Source: Tricholoma matsutake (lineage: Eukaryota; Basidiomycota; Agaricomycetes; Agaricales; Tricholomataceae). From it: 64,000 nt of DNA. How positions within the stretch are numbered: the stretch's first letter is position 1; each line of letters opens with the position of its first letter. The position numbers and the translations under genes were made by a program. Of this stretch, positions 22,603 through 33,640 are shown in pieces. Under the pieces are notes generated by a model. That model was given only the letters and a program-made list of their open reading frames with translations. It ran no database searches and was not told the DNA's origin. The DNA lies in assembly GCA_026075535.2 (NCBI GenBank), contig AP026540.1, positions 372,001-436,000 on the forward strand, given 5' to 3'.

Positions 22603-22692
22603 GGGCCCAAATGACATTGGACATTGTTTGGGCCCCAGGTAAGTATTTCTTACATTTCTTGCTTTATTTTTATGAACTAACTATTTTATTAG
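22603..22692 (+). other. Hairpin-splice-donor module 8
   Basis: GGGCCCAAATGACATT with a GTTTGGGCCC partner (22603-22635) is followed directly by CAG|GTAAGT (22639), GAACTAAC and TTATTAG. The implied intron is 54 nt. The implied 5' splice site matches the consensus. Confidence 0.6.
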
Positions 22693-22743
22693 CAAACTAG
22701 CCGAGCCAATGCAGCAGGACCCAATGAGCCGAGCCGACACAAT

Positions 22744-22841
22744 GGGCCCAAATGATGATAATCATTGTTTGGGCCCCAAGTAAGTTTTCTTTTTTGCTTT
22801 TTGTTTTATCAATCAACTAATTGTATTTTATTGCTTTTTAG
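22744..22841 (+). other. Hairpin-splice-donor module 9
   Basis: GGGCCCAAATGATGATAATC / GTTTGGGCCC (22744-22775) is followed by CAA|GTAAGT (22780), ATCAACTAAT and CTTTTTAG|GTTGTATAC. The implied intron is 62 nt. It lies about 140 bp from module 8 in the same orientation. Confidence 0.6.
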
Positions 22842-22859
22842 GTTGTATACTACTGGGGA

Positions 22860-23780
22860 CGACCTGCCATGATGAAAAATGCACAACCCACACCCATGCC
22901 CACCTGATCCCCTCCTCCCCATTCAAACAGGATGTGAGGCTGTTGACATGGGCTAGGAGGGTGCCAAGGGATGCCAGGACACCCCAGAAGGGGGATACAT
23001 GCCTAGTAAGCACCCACCAGCCTCTGTACTTGCGCCACATTGCACTGATGCACCCAAACCCCCCCCCCCCCACACACACACACACAAAAAAAAAACAGAA
23101 GTCCAAATGGGGGACGACAGCGATGAACGATGACAAGCCACCCACCCCCAGCCTCACAAGCAACTGCTCATGGGGTGGAATGTGGGTGGAACGACACCCA
23201 GGCACAGGGACAGGAGACGACAATGCACCACCCGCCCCCAGCCTCATGAGCAACTGCTCATGGGGTGGATTGCAGGTGGAACAACAACAATGACAAGCCA
23301 CCCACCTCCAGCCCCACAAGCAACTGCTCATGGAGTGGATAGTGGGTGGAACAATGATGCAACAAGAGGGTGAGGACCAACACCCAAAGAGAACGCGCTG
23401 ATGCCAACACACCAGGATGGCAGCCCCCCCCCCCCCCTGCATTTTGTGTGGGGTGGGTTTTTTTCTTTTTCTTTTTCTTCTTTTTCTTTTAGCCCTCCCC
23501 TGCATTTCGGGGGGAGTTTTTTTTTAAATCTATAGTTTGTTAACTCCCCCTCGTGTGTGGCATGAGGGGTTGAGTTTGTAATGTAGTTATGATTAATACC
23601 CATCCCTCTTGCATCTTGCATGCGGGAGGTCTTTTTTTTATTTCTTTGATTGTATTGTTTACTTCCTCACATTAGATGCAAGGGATGCAGTTAATAAAAT
23701 TTATTTGTTCAATTTTTGAGAGATAAATACTTGAGTTTGAGTTTGAGTGTCATAAATAAACTATGTATTACTAACAAATA
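22860..23780. repeat. GC-rich filler with GAGCAACTGCTC-type repeats
   Basis: The motif CAAGCAACTGCTCATGGGGT and close variants occur about three times at 23155-23345. Others lie at about 19345, 19820, 20105-20200 and 21603, always near hairpin modules. A poly-C/CA/A run sits at 23059-23095 and a C-tract at 23407-23420. No gene is supported; the long minus-strand open frame here comes from base composition. Confidence 0.6.
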
Positions 23781-24054
23781 ATTCTCCTGTGGCTCAACTG
23801 GTTGATCACATGTGTTTAGTTTGTGTGATGACTTACTTGGAGGTCTTAGGTTCAATCCTTGCTCTGCACCCCTTTATTTTGTAGGCACATCATGACTTTC
23901 ATAAAGTCTGAAAAGCTTGGAACTCATAAGACATCAAATTGACCCAGATTCTGTGTGGACTCCATACAGACTAGCTCGGACTCCACACAGTCCATGCGGA
24001 GTTCGCTAGGACATGTGGGGCACTGTAAATTACTGAACTTATGTGGCATTTTAG
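23780..24054 (+). mobile_element. tRNA-derived SINE (same head as 893-1255)
   Basis: A box TGGCTCAACTGG at 23790-23801 and B box GGTTCAATCC at 23849-23858, followed by the body GTAGGCACATCATGACTTTC. It matches the minus-strand copy at 893-1255 in head and body but has a different tail (GTGTGGACTCCATACAGACT). Confidence 0.65.
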
Positions 24055-24270
24055 AAGGACACTATGGTATAATGGTATATTGCACCTGTTTAATTTAACC
24101 CTGGGGTCCTGGGTTCAATCCTCAAAGGTTTCCTTTTTAATAGTAAGGACTCTTGGTTAAATCCCAGTGGAGTCCTGGTGGATTCCTGATAGAGTCCTGA
24201 TAGAGTCCTGGTAGAGTCCTGGTAGAGTCCTGGGGAATTCCAGGAATTCCTCCTGGCAGAGTGTAATTTA
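24055..24270 (+). mobile_element. tRNA-derived SINE, third head, TCCTGG tail
   Basis: A box TGGTATAATGG (24065-24075) and B box GGTTCAATCC (24112-24121). The tail of AGAGTCCTGGTAGAGTCCTG repeats ends in CTGGCAGAGTGTAATTTA. The same tail ends the SINE at 893-1255, which has another head. Confidence 0.6.
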
Positions 24271-24639
24271 CCAGGTGGAAGGATGCCGAGTTTGGCAGCC
24301 TACACTAGACTTAGGTTTACTAAAAGACAGGATCAAATTATCTTCATTGCATGGAAGTAGGAACCATAAGTTACTACAAATAAAAGAATAGGAAGTTACT
24401 ATACCTTTGTTGCATGGAAGTAGGAACAAAGGTTAAGGAATAAAAAATAAGTAATATATAACAAAAAGATCGACCATGTAAGTAAAAGGCCACATCAAGT
24501 GTAGTGTGTGATTTGGGAAGGCCACATCGGGCATAGTCACATAATAGGAAGGTACCACATCAATAGGATAATGTTGGCACTGCTGGATGTGGATAGAAGG
24601 GTAATAAGGATGTATGGTGCCATTGCATGTCGCTGGTGT
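24271..24639. other. Non-coding with a short duplication
   Basis: No gene. The phrase TTGCATGGAAGTAGGAAC occurs twice (about 24337 and 24411), a local duplication of roughly 75-bp spacing. Confidence 0.4.
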
Positions 24640-25270
24640 GTTGTTGTCATATTCACCGGTGGCTGTGCCAGTGGTGAGGGTGATTGTGTCAGCGATGTGT
24701 GTGGCTGTGTCGGCACCGTGGGAGTGTGTTGGCGGCATAGGGTGGCCATAACTCACTGTAACACAGACATTGGTATATCTGGTGTTGGTGAGTCATTTAT
24801 GCACCATAGGTGGCTGTGCCAGCAGCGAGGGTGGTTGTGTCGGTAATGTGTGTGGCTGTGCCGGCACCATGGAAGTGTGTAATGGTGGTGTAGTAATGTA
24901 ACACAGACATTGGTATGTCTGGTGTTGGTGAGTTGTTTGTGCACTGTAGGTGGCTGTGTTGGCGGTGAGGGTGGTGACATTGGTATATCTGGTGTTGGTG
25001 AGTTATTTATGCGCAGTAGGTGGCTGTGCCAGAGGCGAGGGTGGTTGTGTTGGTAATCTGTGTGGCTGTGCTGGTGCCATGGAAGTGTGTAATGGTGGTG
25101 TAGCAATGTAACACAGACATTGGTATGTCTGGTGTTGGTGAGTTGTTTATGCACCATAGGTGGCTGTGTTATCACCGGTGGCTGTGTCGGGGGCGAGGGT
25201 GGTTGTGTCAGCAATGTGTGTGGTGTGCCAGTGCCGTGGAAGTGTGTAATGGCGGCGTAGGTAAATTAAC
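24640..25270. repeat. 70/140-bp satellite-like array
   Basis: The phrase ACATTGGTATATCTGGTGTT (or GTCT variant) starts at 24767, 24907, 24977 and 25117, spacings of 140, 70 and 140. The basic unit is therefore 70 bp in two diverged forms. The His/Thr/Pro-rich minus-strand frame across it (about 150 codons) comes from the repeat composition. Confidence 0.75.
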
Positions 25271-25289
25271 TTGTTGTAATGTCGTGAGT

Positions 25290-25945
25290 CTGTGGGGCTA
25301 GACTTACACCAGGAATCAACCAGGAATCCCCCTGGAATGGGAAGAGTCAGTAATATATACTTGAGTGACAAATGGCTGGAGCATTGGTTCCCAATAATCC
25401 TCCAGGATTCCTCCAGGAATATGTGGGGGAGGGCAAAGACCTCCTCCAGCATACTCTTGTCCACACCCTTCCTCCAGCCAGTCGAGTGAGTCCCACACCT
25501 ATCCCAATTCCTCAGTCCCTTTCACCCATGAACAAGGATTGTCCCCCATTCAGTTTCAGGACTCAGCCAACAACAATTTGATACCCCTGGCCACAGATGA
25601 CACCAAGAACACTCCATCAGAAGTTTCAGATCAGGCTAGCCTGACAGGAGGAGATTTCACAGGTACTACAGGAAAGGAGGGGGAGATTGAGGTTGAATAG
25701 GAGAACTGTGGGATGGTAGGACAAAAGGAAGAATGAATACTGGACCATCAGATAAAACAGAATCAAAATCCATCAGAAAAATTGCTTTTGTCCCCAGGGT
25801 GTCCTGGGTTACCCTAGGATGCCTTGGGACATGCCAGGGCATCCAAGGCAATTGTCTACCCTGGGCACTCTGTAGGTAAAGTGCCATTATTTGCCAGTCT
25901 TCAGGGTAGTGAATTTCGGTCCAAAGTGCTCCAGGGCACCTCAGG
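25290..25945. repeat. CCAGGA/CCTGGG-rich SINE-tail-like sequence
   Basis: Segments AGGAATCCCCCTGGAATGGG (about 25319) and TCCTCCAGGATTCCTCCAGG (about 25400) resemble the tail shared by the SINEs at 893-1255 and 24055-24270. 25790-25935 holds related CCAGGG/CCTGGG phrases. No pol III boxes were identified with certainty. Confidence 0.4.
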
Positions 25946-26642
25946 AATGTATGATTCATATGCTTCCTGGATAGCCTCTGACACTTGAGCAAAGGCCTGC
26001 CCTAAAGATGTCACTAACATCATTACAAATTTCTTTACCAACTTCATTATAATTGTTACAAATATGTTACTAACTTCAATACAAACCATTACTACTTATG
26101 AACTTGATGAGTTCTTCATCAGTCACTACAGGACTTGAAAAAATCCATGAGTGTAAGTGGTAATAGCTTGTTAATACACAGACAGAATTAGGCTGCAAAT
26201 GTAACATTAATTTTTGAAACTGTAAATGCATTGACTAACAAAGGACTTACAAAGTTAGTGTAGTGCAGTAGCAGCTTGTTGATGCAGCTACTAATATTAT
26301 CATATTAGACTATAAGTATAGCATAAAGGGGGTCCATGAGTAATAGTTTGTATTGAACAAGCTTGTAACTGACCTATTCATAATAGTTCATATTGAAGTT
26401 GGTAATTGCTTGTAATAGTTTGCATTGAAGTTGGTATAAACTGTTTATAATAGTTTGTATTGAGGCAGTTAGTAATTGTTTGTATTGAAGTCAGTAAACA
26501 AGTTTATAGTGCAGTAGTTGAACATCAGGAAAACATGGAGATACAGATATAACCAGATGGGAATTGCCAAACCCTCCAAGTTTGACAGATGTAAATAATG
26601 GGTTACCTATTCATAACAATGGATGCAGGAATTGCAGTGTCT
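25946..26642. other. Low-complexity AT-rich sequence
   Basis: No gene. 26340-26520 contains degenerate direct repeats of AATAGTTTGTATTGAAGT, about 35-45 bp apart. Confidence 0.4.
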
Positions 26643-27040
26643 TGGAATGTAGTGCACTGGCCAGCCAATTCTTTGATCAATTTATCTGCAGCTGGAATGC
26701 TGACATTACTCTGACCTGAGGCTCACAATACTTGGAAAGAGTTGCGATCCTTTGGAATGTGGTGGAAGGGCTGCCTAATTCTTTGATCAATTTATCTGCA
26801 GCTGGAATGCTGACATTACTCTGAACTGAGGCTCACAATACTTTGAAAGAGTTGCAATGCTTTGGAATATGGTGGAAGGGCCAGCCAATTCTTTCATTAA
26901 TTTATTTGCAGCTGGAATGCTGACATTACTCTGAACTGAGGCTCAATGCTTGGAAAGAGTTCCAATGCTTTGGAATGTGGTGGAAGGGCCAGCCAATTCT
27001 TTCATTAATTTATTTGCAGCTGGAATGCTCTGAACTGAGG
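26643..27040. repeat. 110-bp tandem repeat
   Basis: About 3.5 copies. The phrase CCAGCCAATTCTTT or its variant starts at 26661, 26771, 26881 and 26989 (periods 110, 110, 108). The unit includes GCAGCTGGAATGCTGACATT. The last copy is shortened by loss of the GACATTACT segment. Confidence 0.85.
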
Positions 27041-27478
27041 CCCAGTCAAAAGTCGGTTGAACCAGAGAGGGTTAGATCGAGTTAGAACAAAAAAAAACTG
27101 CTGTCCTGATGTAAATGTATGTAAATAGCTATGACTCCATATATATTGAGGAATGAGACACTTCTCAGATACTTTTGATCAAGCTTCACATGCACATGCA
27201 GCCAGATCTAGTCAGATGTTTTTATATAGATATACATAGGGTCAAAATGACATTGTATTAAGCTTCAATTTTGCTCTATTCCAAATAATATCAATCAATA
27301 CTAATCAAGGCAAATTGATACCGATCAATCTCTCGAGGCAAAATGCATGACATATTATATTGCGAGAACATATATAGAGCCCATAGAAACATAGAAATTA
27401 TGACGCTAACCTGCAGAGCCAGTTTGCAGCGCTGTGACCTCCTGCATTTCCAATCTACCCAAATGTGTAATTGATTGA

Positions 27479-29850
27479 TCAGTCAGACACCCCAGGAGCA
27501 GCGCATGCAGCTTTCTGTGATCAAAAAAAGAAGTTAGGACTGTATCACATAGATATGGACAGCTTACCATGGAGAATTCACAATCCTTCCAGTGCTGTAA
27601 TTTATGTGAGTCATGATACTAAAGAACATACAAAGGCATGCAGACCTTCTGCTCTGCAGAGAGGTTATCATAATAGTACTTGAAACCACTCATGGAACCA
27701 TGAGGGTTATGCTCTTTCCAATCCAAAGCACATAGGTTTCTGGTTATCAATAGGCAACATTAGTCTATACCTAGAACTTCTACAATATGATCACTTACCG
27801 GGCAGTACTCAGATGAGGGTTTGGCCACATTGTCCCAGCTTTCTTCCCTGTCCCAAGTCCCACACTAGGGACTGTGATGGTAACAGGAGCATCAGCAGGA
27901 GCTTCAGTAGCGGGAGCTTCGACAGGAGCCACAGTAGCAGGAGCATTGACAAGAGCTGCAGAAGTTGTAGTCAGATTATCAAAGGTTGAAACTGACAGAA
28001 CTATCAGGTTTAGCAAAACTCTGGGTTTAGCACCCTGTGCCCCATCCCCAGAGTCCTCGATGAGGGACATGTCGAAGGTTTCTGTGCTGACTGTGGGTGT
28101 CTCACCGGTAGTCATGTTGGGGTAAGTGGGAGAGGGGGGATTACTTGTCTCCACCATCACTGTTGCTTTCTGGCTAACCATCTTCAAGTTTGTTGGTGCT
28201 GCCTGGTCCACCGGTATTGTTGCCATCTGGTCCACCACTATTATCGCCATCTGATCCACCATCGGCATCATTGCTATCTGATCTGCTGCTAGCATTGCCG
28301 CCATATTGCCATCTGCTGGGGTCATTGTTGTTGGCTGGTCCACTGCTATCCCCACTGTTGTCACCATCAGGATCTCCATCTGGCTAATCACTGCCAACTC
28401 CACACTACACATGGATATTATGTGGGGAGCTGTAGGAATTGGTTGCTGGATGTTCTCTCCTGGATTGGCAGTCGCAGGATAAACCGAAGACAAAGGATTT
28501 TTGACCTCGATATGCATAGTCAGTCTTTGTCAAATGGTAGTGATAGACTCTGAAACCTTACCCGGGATCTTGGATGAGTTTCAGGATCCCTGGAGCCCAC
28601 CAGTGGATCACATACATGCTGTATAGGGGAGTGAGCATCGTATCCAGGTGCCTTGGGGCCTTCTGCTGATGGGAAATCCTGCAAATGTCATGGATGAATC
28701 AACACATTTGCAAATTAAAAACAAACTCACCCCTGATGCAGACAATTGAGAATCCCCTTTGACTGGAATTCTAGCACTGTGCTTAGTGCGCTTCTTATGT
28801 GGAGGTGGGTGTACAGAAGGAGTGACTGGATCTTCTGCGGATACTCTAGGTCTCTTGGCATCAGGAGGGGGATCGACAGATGCGCACTTTGAATGTTCTT
28901 GCTTCTTGACATTGTTATTGTACCAAGATGGATAATTCAAGGTTGCTATGAAATCAGATTTCCAGTGATTGTCACAGAGGCGAAGCTCAGGAAATTTCCA
29001 CTCTATCTCATTCTGGTATTGAGCAGCTACCACAGTGTCGACCTTGCCCCAAGTTTTTGGTGCTTTCCCAATACTGTTCAGGCCCACCCAGAGCTCGCGA
29101 GCAAACCTACGCATCACCGTGGCCCTGAAACCATCTATGATGGTCCCATTCTCATCCTCAATGAATCTAAGTGTAACATTTTCCCCTTGGGCCGCATGGG
29201 TTTTTCCTTGAGCACTGGCCCCAATGTGCACGACTTGATTATTCTCTGCAGCGTTCCATTCGTGTTGATACCAGAATGTTACTAGTGAGTAGTCTTTGCA
29301 TTCAGCAGTAGGAACTATACTGAGGGGTATTGAGAGATCCTCTGGCTTGACTGAAGAAAGTGCAGGAATAGTTGCTGGTAAATTGGGAATGGCAGGCTTT
29401 AGAGACGGGCTAACAATGAATATTCCTGTCTTGATTAATGATTGACATGGACTAAGACTTCGCCAGGTTCAACAAGAGTAGTGACTCACTCAAGAGCATT
29501 GAGTTTCCCTTTGAGAATGAGTTTCTCCTGCTGTATTTTCTGATGAGATTGTAGAAGAGCTAAATACCCTTCTTGTGAACTCGCTGTTGTAGTGCTGTGG
29601 TGTGATCTTGAGCGGGAGGATGGAATTTGACTCTGCCAAGTAGTGAGTACAAATATAATATATAAATAAAGCAGACTTTCACCTCAAAGGAGTCCCATGA
29701 ATGGTTCACAAGTGAACTACAGCGACTTTCCAAGCTAGGTATTCCATGATCTTCCACCTGAGGGTAGTATGAATCTACCAACAGGCTAGGAGAGGGTTCT
29801 TTGAATCGACCAAGATTAGATGCTTGGTATAGGGCATGGTTGGGATCCAT
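27479..29850 (-). CDS. Conserved Agaricomycete protein of unknown function, eight exons
   Basis: My model is 29683-29850, 29490-29632, 28731-29409, 28562-28678, 27799-28505, 27646-27739, 27568-27594 and 27479-27514. All introns are 50-80 nt with GT...AG. Exons total 1971 nt, exactly 657 codons with the stop (656 aa), with no internal stop. The recognisable block is RFIEDENGTIIDGFRATVMR, KAPKTWGKVDTVVAAQYQNE and PELRLCDNHWKSDFIATLNY, a family I have seen repeatedly in Agaricomycetes without known function. A basic stretch (DAKRPRV, PHKKRTKHS) could be a nuclear signal. A low-complexity VDQMA repeat and an Ala/Pro-rich segment follow. The conserved C-terminal motif spans exons 5-6 (PNPHLSTAR, then NLCALDWKEHNPHGSM). 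Exons 7-8 are the least certain part. Confidence 0.7.
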
Positions 29851-29948
29851 GGTAGACAGGTTGGTACGTGGTTTGTGGTTTGGTATGAGTCAAACTCCCA
29901 TGTTATAATTGGTACAAAACAATATATATCGATTGATACAATTCATTG

Positions 29949-32843
29949 TCATTGTACACATGTGTAAACATATAAGGTCCATAAGTACATAAGGTCTGCA
30001 TATGTATATAAGGTGTCTGCATAGTATACAACTGCTGGGGGAGTACTGACTAGTACTGATAAGAGCATATATGTCATGAAATTACACGAACGAGAAACAG
30101 GCTGATGAGATCTTGAACCATGAGCTCCACGGCTGCCTCCCCTGCTGGATGTCACGATGGTATGATGAGAAGCTACCAAGTTGGAGAGATCTTCCCCCCC
30201 AGTCGAACTGCTCATATGTCCCACCAAAGTGTCTTTGCCTAAAGATTTGAGTTTTTTCCACATCCCACCAAGGTGGTTGTCATGAATACCAAGAGAAAGC
30301 TTTTGTACCTGGGACAGAGAACCAGCTGATAGTGGTTCAAATGGGACTGATGTAATGGCCTCACTAGGAAGGGACTGCAATGTTTTGTCGAAGATCTTGA
30401 TCACTGCATCATGCGACACAGGCGCAGGTGTTCCAGGAGAAGAGTACATGGCTTTTAAGAGCTTCTCAATGCATTCTTTAAGATCTTTGAAATAGGGTGC
30501 GAAAAGCCTAAGAATCAGTGAGTCGAGTTCGCACATGGCACCAAGTTTGGCAGTCCCAATTGCACAAAGAGAGTTTGATGTCTGGAACCATGATGACAGA
30601 GGGATGCTGCTGAACTGACATAACTCTTCCTGGGTCCGGATGGTACCTGGGCCACTCAAGTTGGTGCAGATATAGATCAAAACAAAAAAGAGGGACTCGA
30701 GATCATGATGAGGAGCATGTTGTAACTTCATCCTCTTCATGAGGAGTTTGATTGCCATAAATGGTGCAGTTCCCTATAGGATGGATAAACAAGAATGGGA
30801 AATGGCACGTAAAAGGATACGAACTGTACGAGAGCCGGGTGCTAACAGATGGCTTTTGCTTAGGGTTACGGCATATTCAAAATTGATCAATAATCCAGGA
30901 TGTAAATCTCCTGGATTGTCTTCCAAACGGAATAGAAGGATGTTGTTGTAGCTGATGTCCCGATGTATCAAGTCATTCTTTTGGTACAGTTCTTTGAGTA
31001 CTAATTATCAAAAAAAAACATTGAACACAAGTCAGGGAGAGTGAGAGATACATACCAATAGTAATGTCACAGAGAGCTGATATTAGCTCTCTGTAAGGGG
31101 ACTAGGGGGGTGCCCTGTGTGTTTTTCCTATTTTTTATGTTCATCCTATATTTTTCCCCACCTCATTTCCTTCTATTCTTCATTTTCTATGATTTTTCCG
31201 GATTTTATTACTAATTTTCCCTTGCTATCATGTTTGTACATGTTGGCACTTTTATATTTAGAGGCAGAGTACCCCTTCTGACACATACCCCTTGGTATGA
31301 TGTCATTCGGTGGCCTTGATCCGCCTATCTCCGCCTTTTTCTATTTTTAGGTTATATTTGATTTTTGTCATCTTCACATATACTGGGCATCAGCAAGGGG
31401 ATCCTTAGAGTTTTCTCTTCGGATTTCCCTTTGCTAGGTGTGTCCCCAATGCCTGTATTATGTAGTATAATTTTAACTTCGGATTTCCCTTTGCTAGAGG
31501 CTTAGGTTGCCCTTATACTCTCTCTTCGAGCAAAAAGACGCAATATGGTCACCGATAGAAGATGAGACAATTCTTCGCCAAACCTGAACTTTGGCTCTAA
31601 TCCCCCACTTGCCTTGCCAGATAATATCTGTAGAGAGCTTTTCGCCATTGATACAGACATCTTCTCCACAAAAAAACTGAGAAACACCTTCCACCCCTTG
31701 CAGACGTTGTAGGAGCTTGTATTCTGCCATAGGATGTGAAGACTCAATCCATGAGTCCTTGAGGATAAGTCTCCTCCCTTCAAATTCAACCTCCCACACC
31801 CTTGTAGCACGCCCAACCAGCAACTGAGTCTCGAAGATAGCTTTGATGACTTTGAACTTCTTCTGATCACAGATGATATGTGTCACCTTATCCCAGTCAT
31901 CCATCAGCATGGTCGGATCATAGCCCACCACACTCTTGGGTGCAAAGCAAAACCCAATCATGACTCACAGAAACCTGAGCAAATCAGCGAGACATGGCTC
32001 CCCAATACAGCAGGCAGACGAGCGTAGCTGCCCTTGGCAGTCTGTGACCATTACTCTGAAATTGAAATTGCCCCGGATACTGAGGATCGGGATGAGGACA
32101 CGATTGGGCTGTGTGGTAAGAATGATGTATGATTTATCGGTGACAGTGTTGGAGATTTTCTTTGTTTCATGCTCTTGGGTGGTTACCTCAGTTATGGCTC
32201 GAACAGAGGTCCATGTAGTGGGAGATGACTTAACAACATCAAGAAGCATTATGTCAGGTTTTCAGGAGATTGGGGATCCCTCAAGTACTGTGTCACAGAA
32301 GTTGGCATTCCACATTCTGACTTGCTTCACCCCTGTGATAGTTGTGATATCTTTGCAAATTTGGTTGAGAAAATTGGCAAGTTTCATCTCGCTCTGCATC
32401 CTCATGCTCTGCGTCTTCTTTTGATCAGGAGAGCAGGAGATGTCAGGAAGATTCCACTTGTTTGCCTGCAAATTATAGCAGGAGAGCTGATGGAGGTGTT
32501 CGGAAGGGGCAATCGGTAGTTTCAAATCTGGGAAAAGGCCCCCATCCAAAGCAAGAAGTTCAATTACTTTATTGATATATGAATCTGTGGAACTACGGAC
32601 ATCGATGTTAAGAAGGGTTTCAAGCTCCCCTAAGCTCTTTGGGGATTGGTCATGAGGTAGACGGATACCAGATGTGCGGTGGCTGATGGGTGTCTCAGGC
32701 CTCTGAATATCTATGATGGCTTTGTTGACCTTGTAAGATGTGGGGGAAGTGTCTAGTACCTCTGTGTTGTTTTGATTGGCTGCACTAGGATGGGTTGTGA
32801 GATTGGTCATTGTTGTTTTGTTCAAGCAAAAGGTTCGAGTCAA
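29949..32843 (-). pseudogene. FunK1-type protein kinase, split by a solo LTR
   Basis: A fungal-specific FunK1 kinase read from 32843 (or the internal Met near 32810). Landmarks are PDIMLLDVV (32255), GRATRVWEVEFEGRRLILKD with the ATP-site Lys (about 31810), LIHRDISYNNILL with the catalytic HRD/N (about 30965), LINFEYA at the DFG position, GTAPFMAIKLL, and DLESLFFVLIYICTNLSGPG (about 30690). Introns are 31001-31055 and 30774-30824. There are two in-frame TGA codons (32262-32264 before KPD, and 31965-31967 after LRFL), both where Arg is expected. A solo LTR at 31092-31517 sits between SFCSKRE and LISALCD. Removing the LTR and one target copy gives 2358 coding nt (786 codons) in one frame apart from the two TGAs. 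The Asp of DFG is Asn (AAT), fitting GAT to AAT at a CpG. Confidence 0.8.
31092..31517 (+). mobile_element. Solo LTR with CTCTC target duplication
   Basis: A 426-bp LTR, TGTAAGGGGACTA to TTGCCCTTATA, of the same family as 34714-40749. It is flanked by identical CTCTC pentamers (31087-31091 and 31518-31522), the 5-bp duplication typical of Ty3/Gypsy integration. It is inserted inside kinase coding sequence in antisense orientation to the gene. Confidence 0.92.
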
Positions 32844-33059
32844 AGCTGTTCTGAAACATGTTTGGGTTAGTTATCAATTGTTTGTTTTTTTTTTTTTTTT
32901 TGGTGGAATGCTTGAGCCCAAAAGCTCCGGTCAACTCCGACAACTGACAAGGTCAGCATGGGAGGACACACTGAGTTAGGGAAATCATTGCTGAAGACCC
33001 AAAAATATCACCTAGGGGAAATACCTTTACATATGCTACCATGTGCCAGCAGTGTTGGA

Positions 33060-33640
33060 CTTGCCATCTCAAAGATTATAGGATAGGGCCGTGACCCTAA
33101 ACTATTATCTATTCCGCCCCAGAGGGTGGCGAGATGAAATACCAACTAAAACCCCTTGCTGCCAGATCCAGTCATTTGGCAGACTGTCTTCATCCTTTAG
33201 GACTCCACTCCAGGTTTGGAGTATAATTCCCTGTGTCAGAGCACTTTTGTCTTGCAGCTTCCTGTTTGTGGACAGGATGTCTAAGTGTAGTCGTCAGTTT
33301 ACTTGTGCTACCCATCTATTGTGGATCTTGTCTGGTGAGTGGAACTTGTCTGGAACCCCTTTGAAGAACAAAATCATTACCAAGATTAATAGCCCCTCTT
33401 GGTATTGTATTTGTTTCCTCATCCAGATCAGGATATATGGCTTTTATTGCATTAACTTGGGATTGCTGCAGACCTTGTTGTGACAGATTTGCATAAGGAT
33501 TAGAAGGCTGACAAATCTCTGCAACCAAGTTTCCAATAGTTCTCTCCATTGTCCATTGTGAAGAACAAATTCCAGGACCAATTCGAACAGTTTCAGGTGC
33601 AAGATGTGTTAGAGCATGAATACTCTGCTGCACAAAATGA
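33060..33640 (-). pseudogene. CACTA/Plavaka-type transposon protein, C-terminal fragment
   Basis: The 105-codon minus-strand frame reads SIHALTHLAPETVRIGPGIC, then SSQWTMERTIGNLVAEI, QPSNPYANLSQQGLQQSQVN and AIKAIYPDLD. I recognise the block as the C-terminal part of large proteins of CACTA-like DNA transposons in Agaricomycetes. The assignment to Plavaka rather than a related clade is uncertain. The frame breaks near 33316, and the catalytic region is not present. Confidence 0.45.

Noticed and set aside
22828..23621. 225-codon minus-strand frame and overlapping frames
   Set aside because: Low-complexity Pro/Cys/His-rich translation over repeats and homopolymer runs; no motif.
23790..24121. 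Two or three tRNA genes
   Set aside because: A and B boxes are present, but acceptor and anticodon stems do not form and the sequences continue into repeated bodies, so they are SINE heads.
24640..27040. CRISPR-like or regulatory repeat array
   Set aside because: Units of 70-140 and 110 bp are directly adjacent without unique spacers, in a eukaryotic context.
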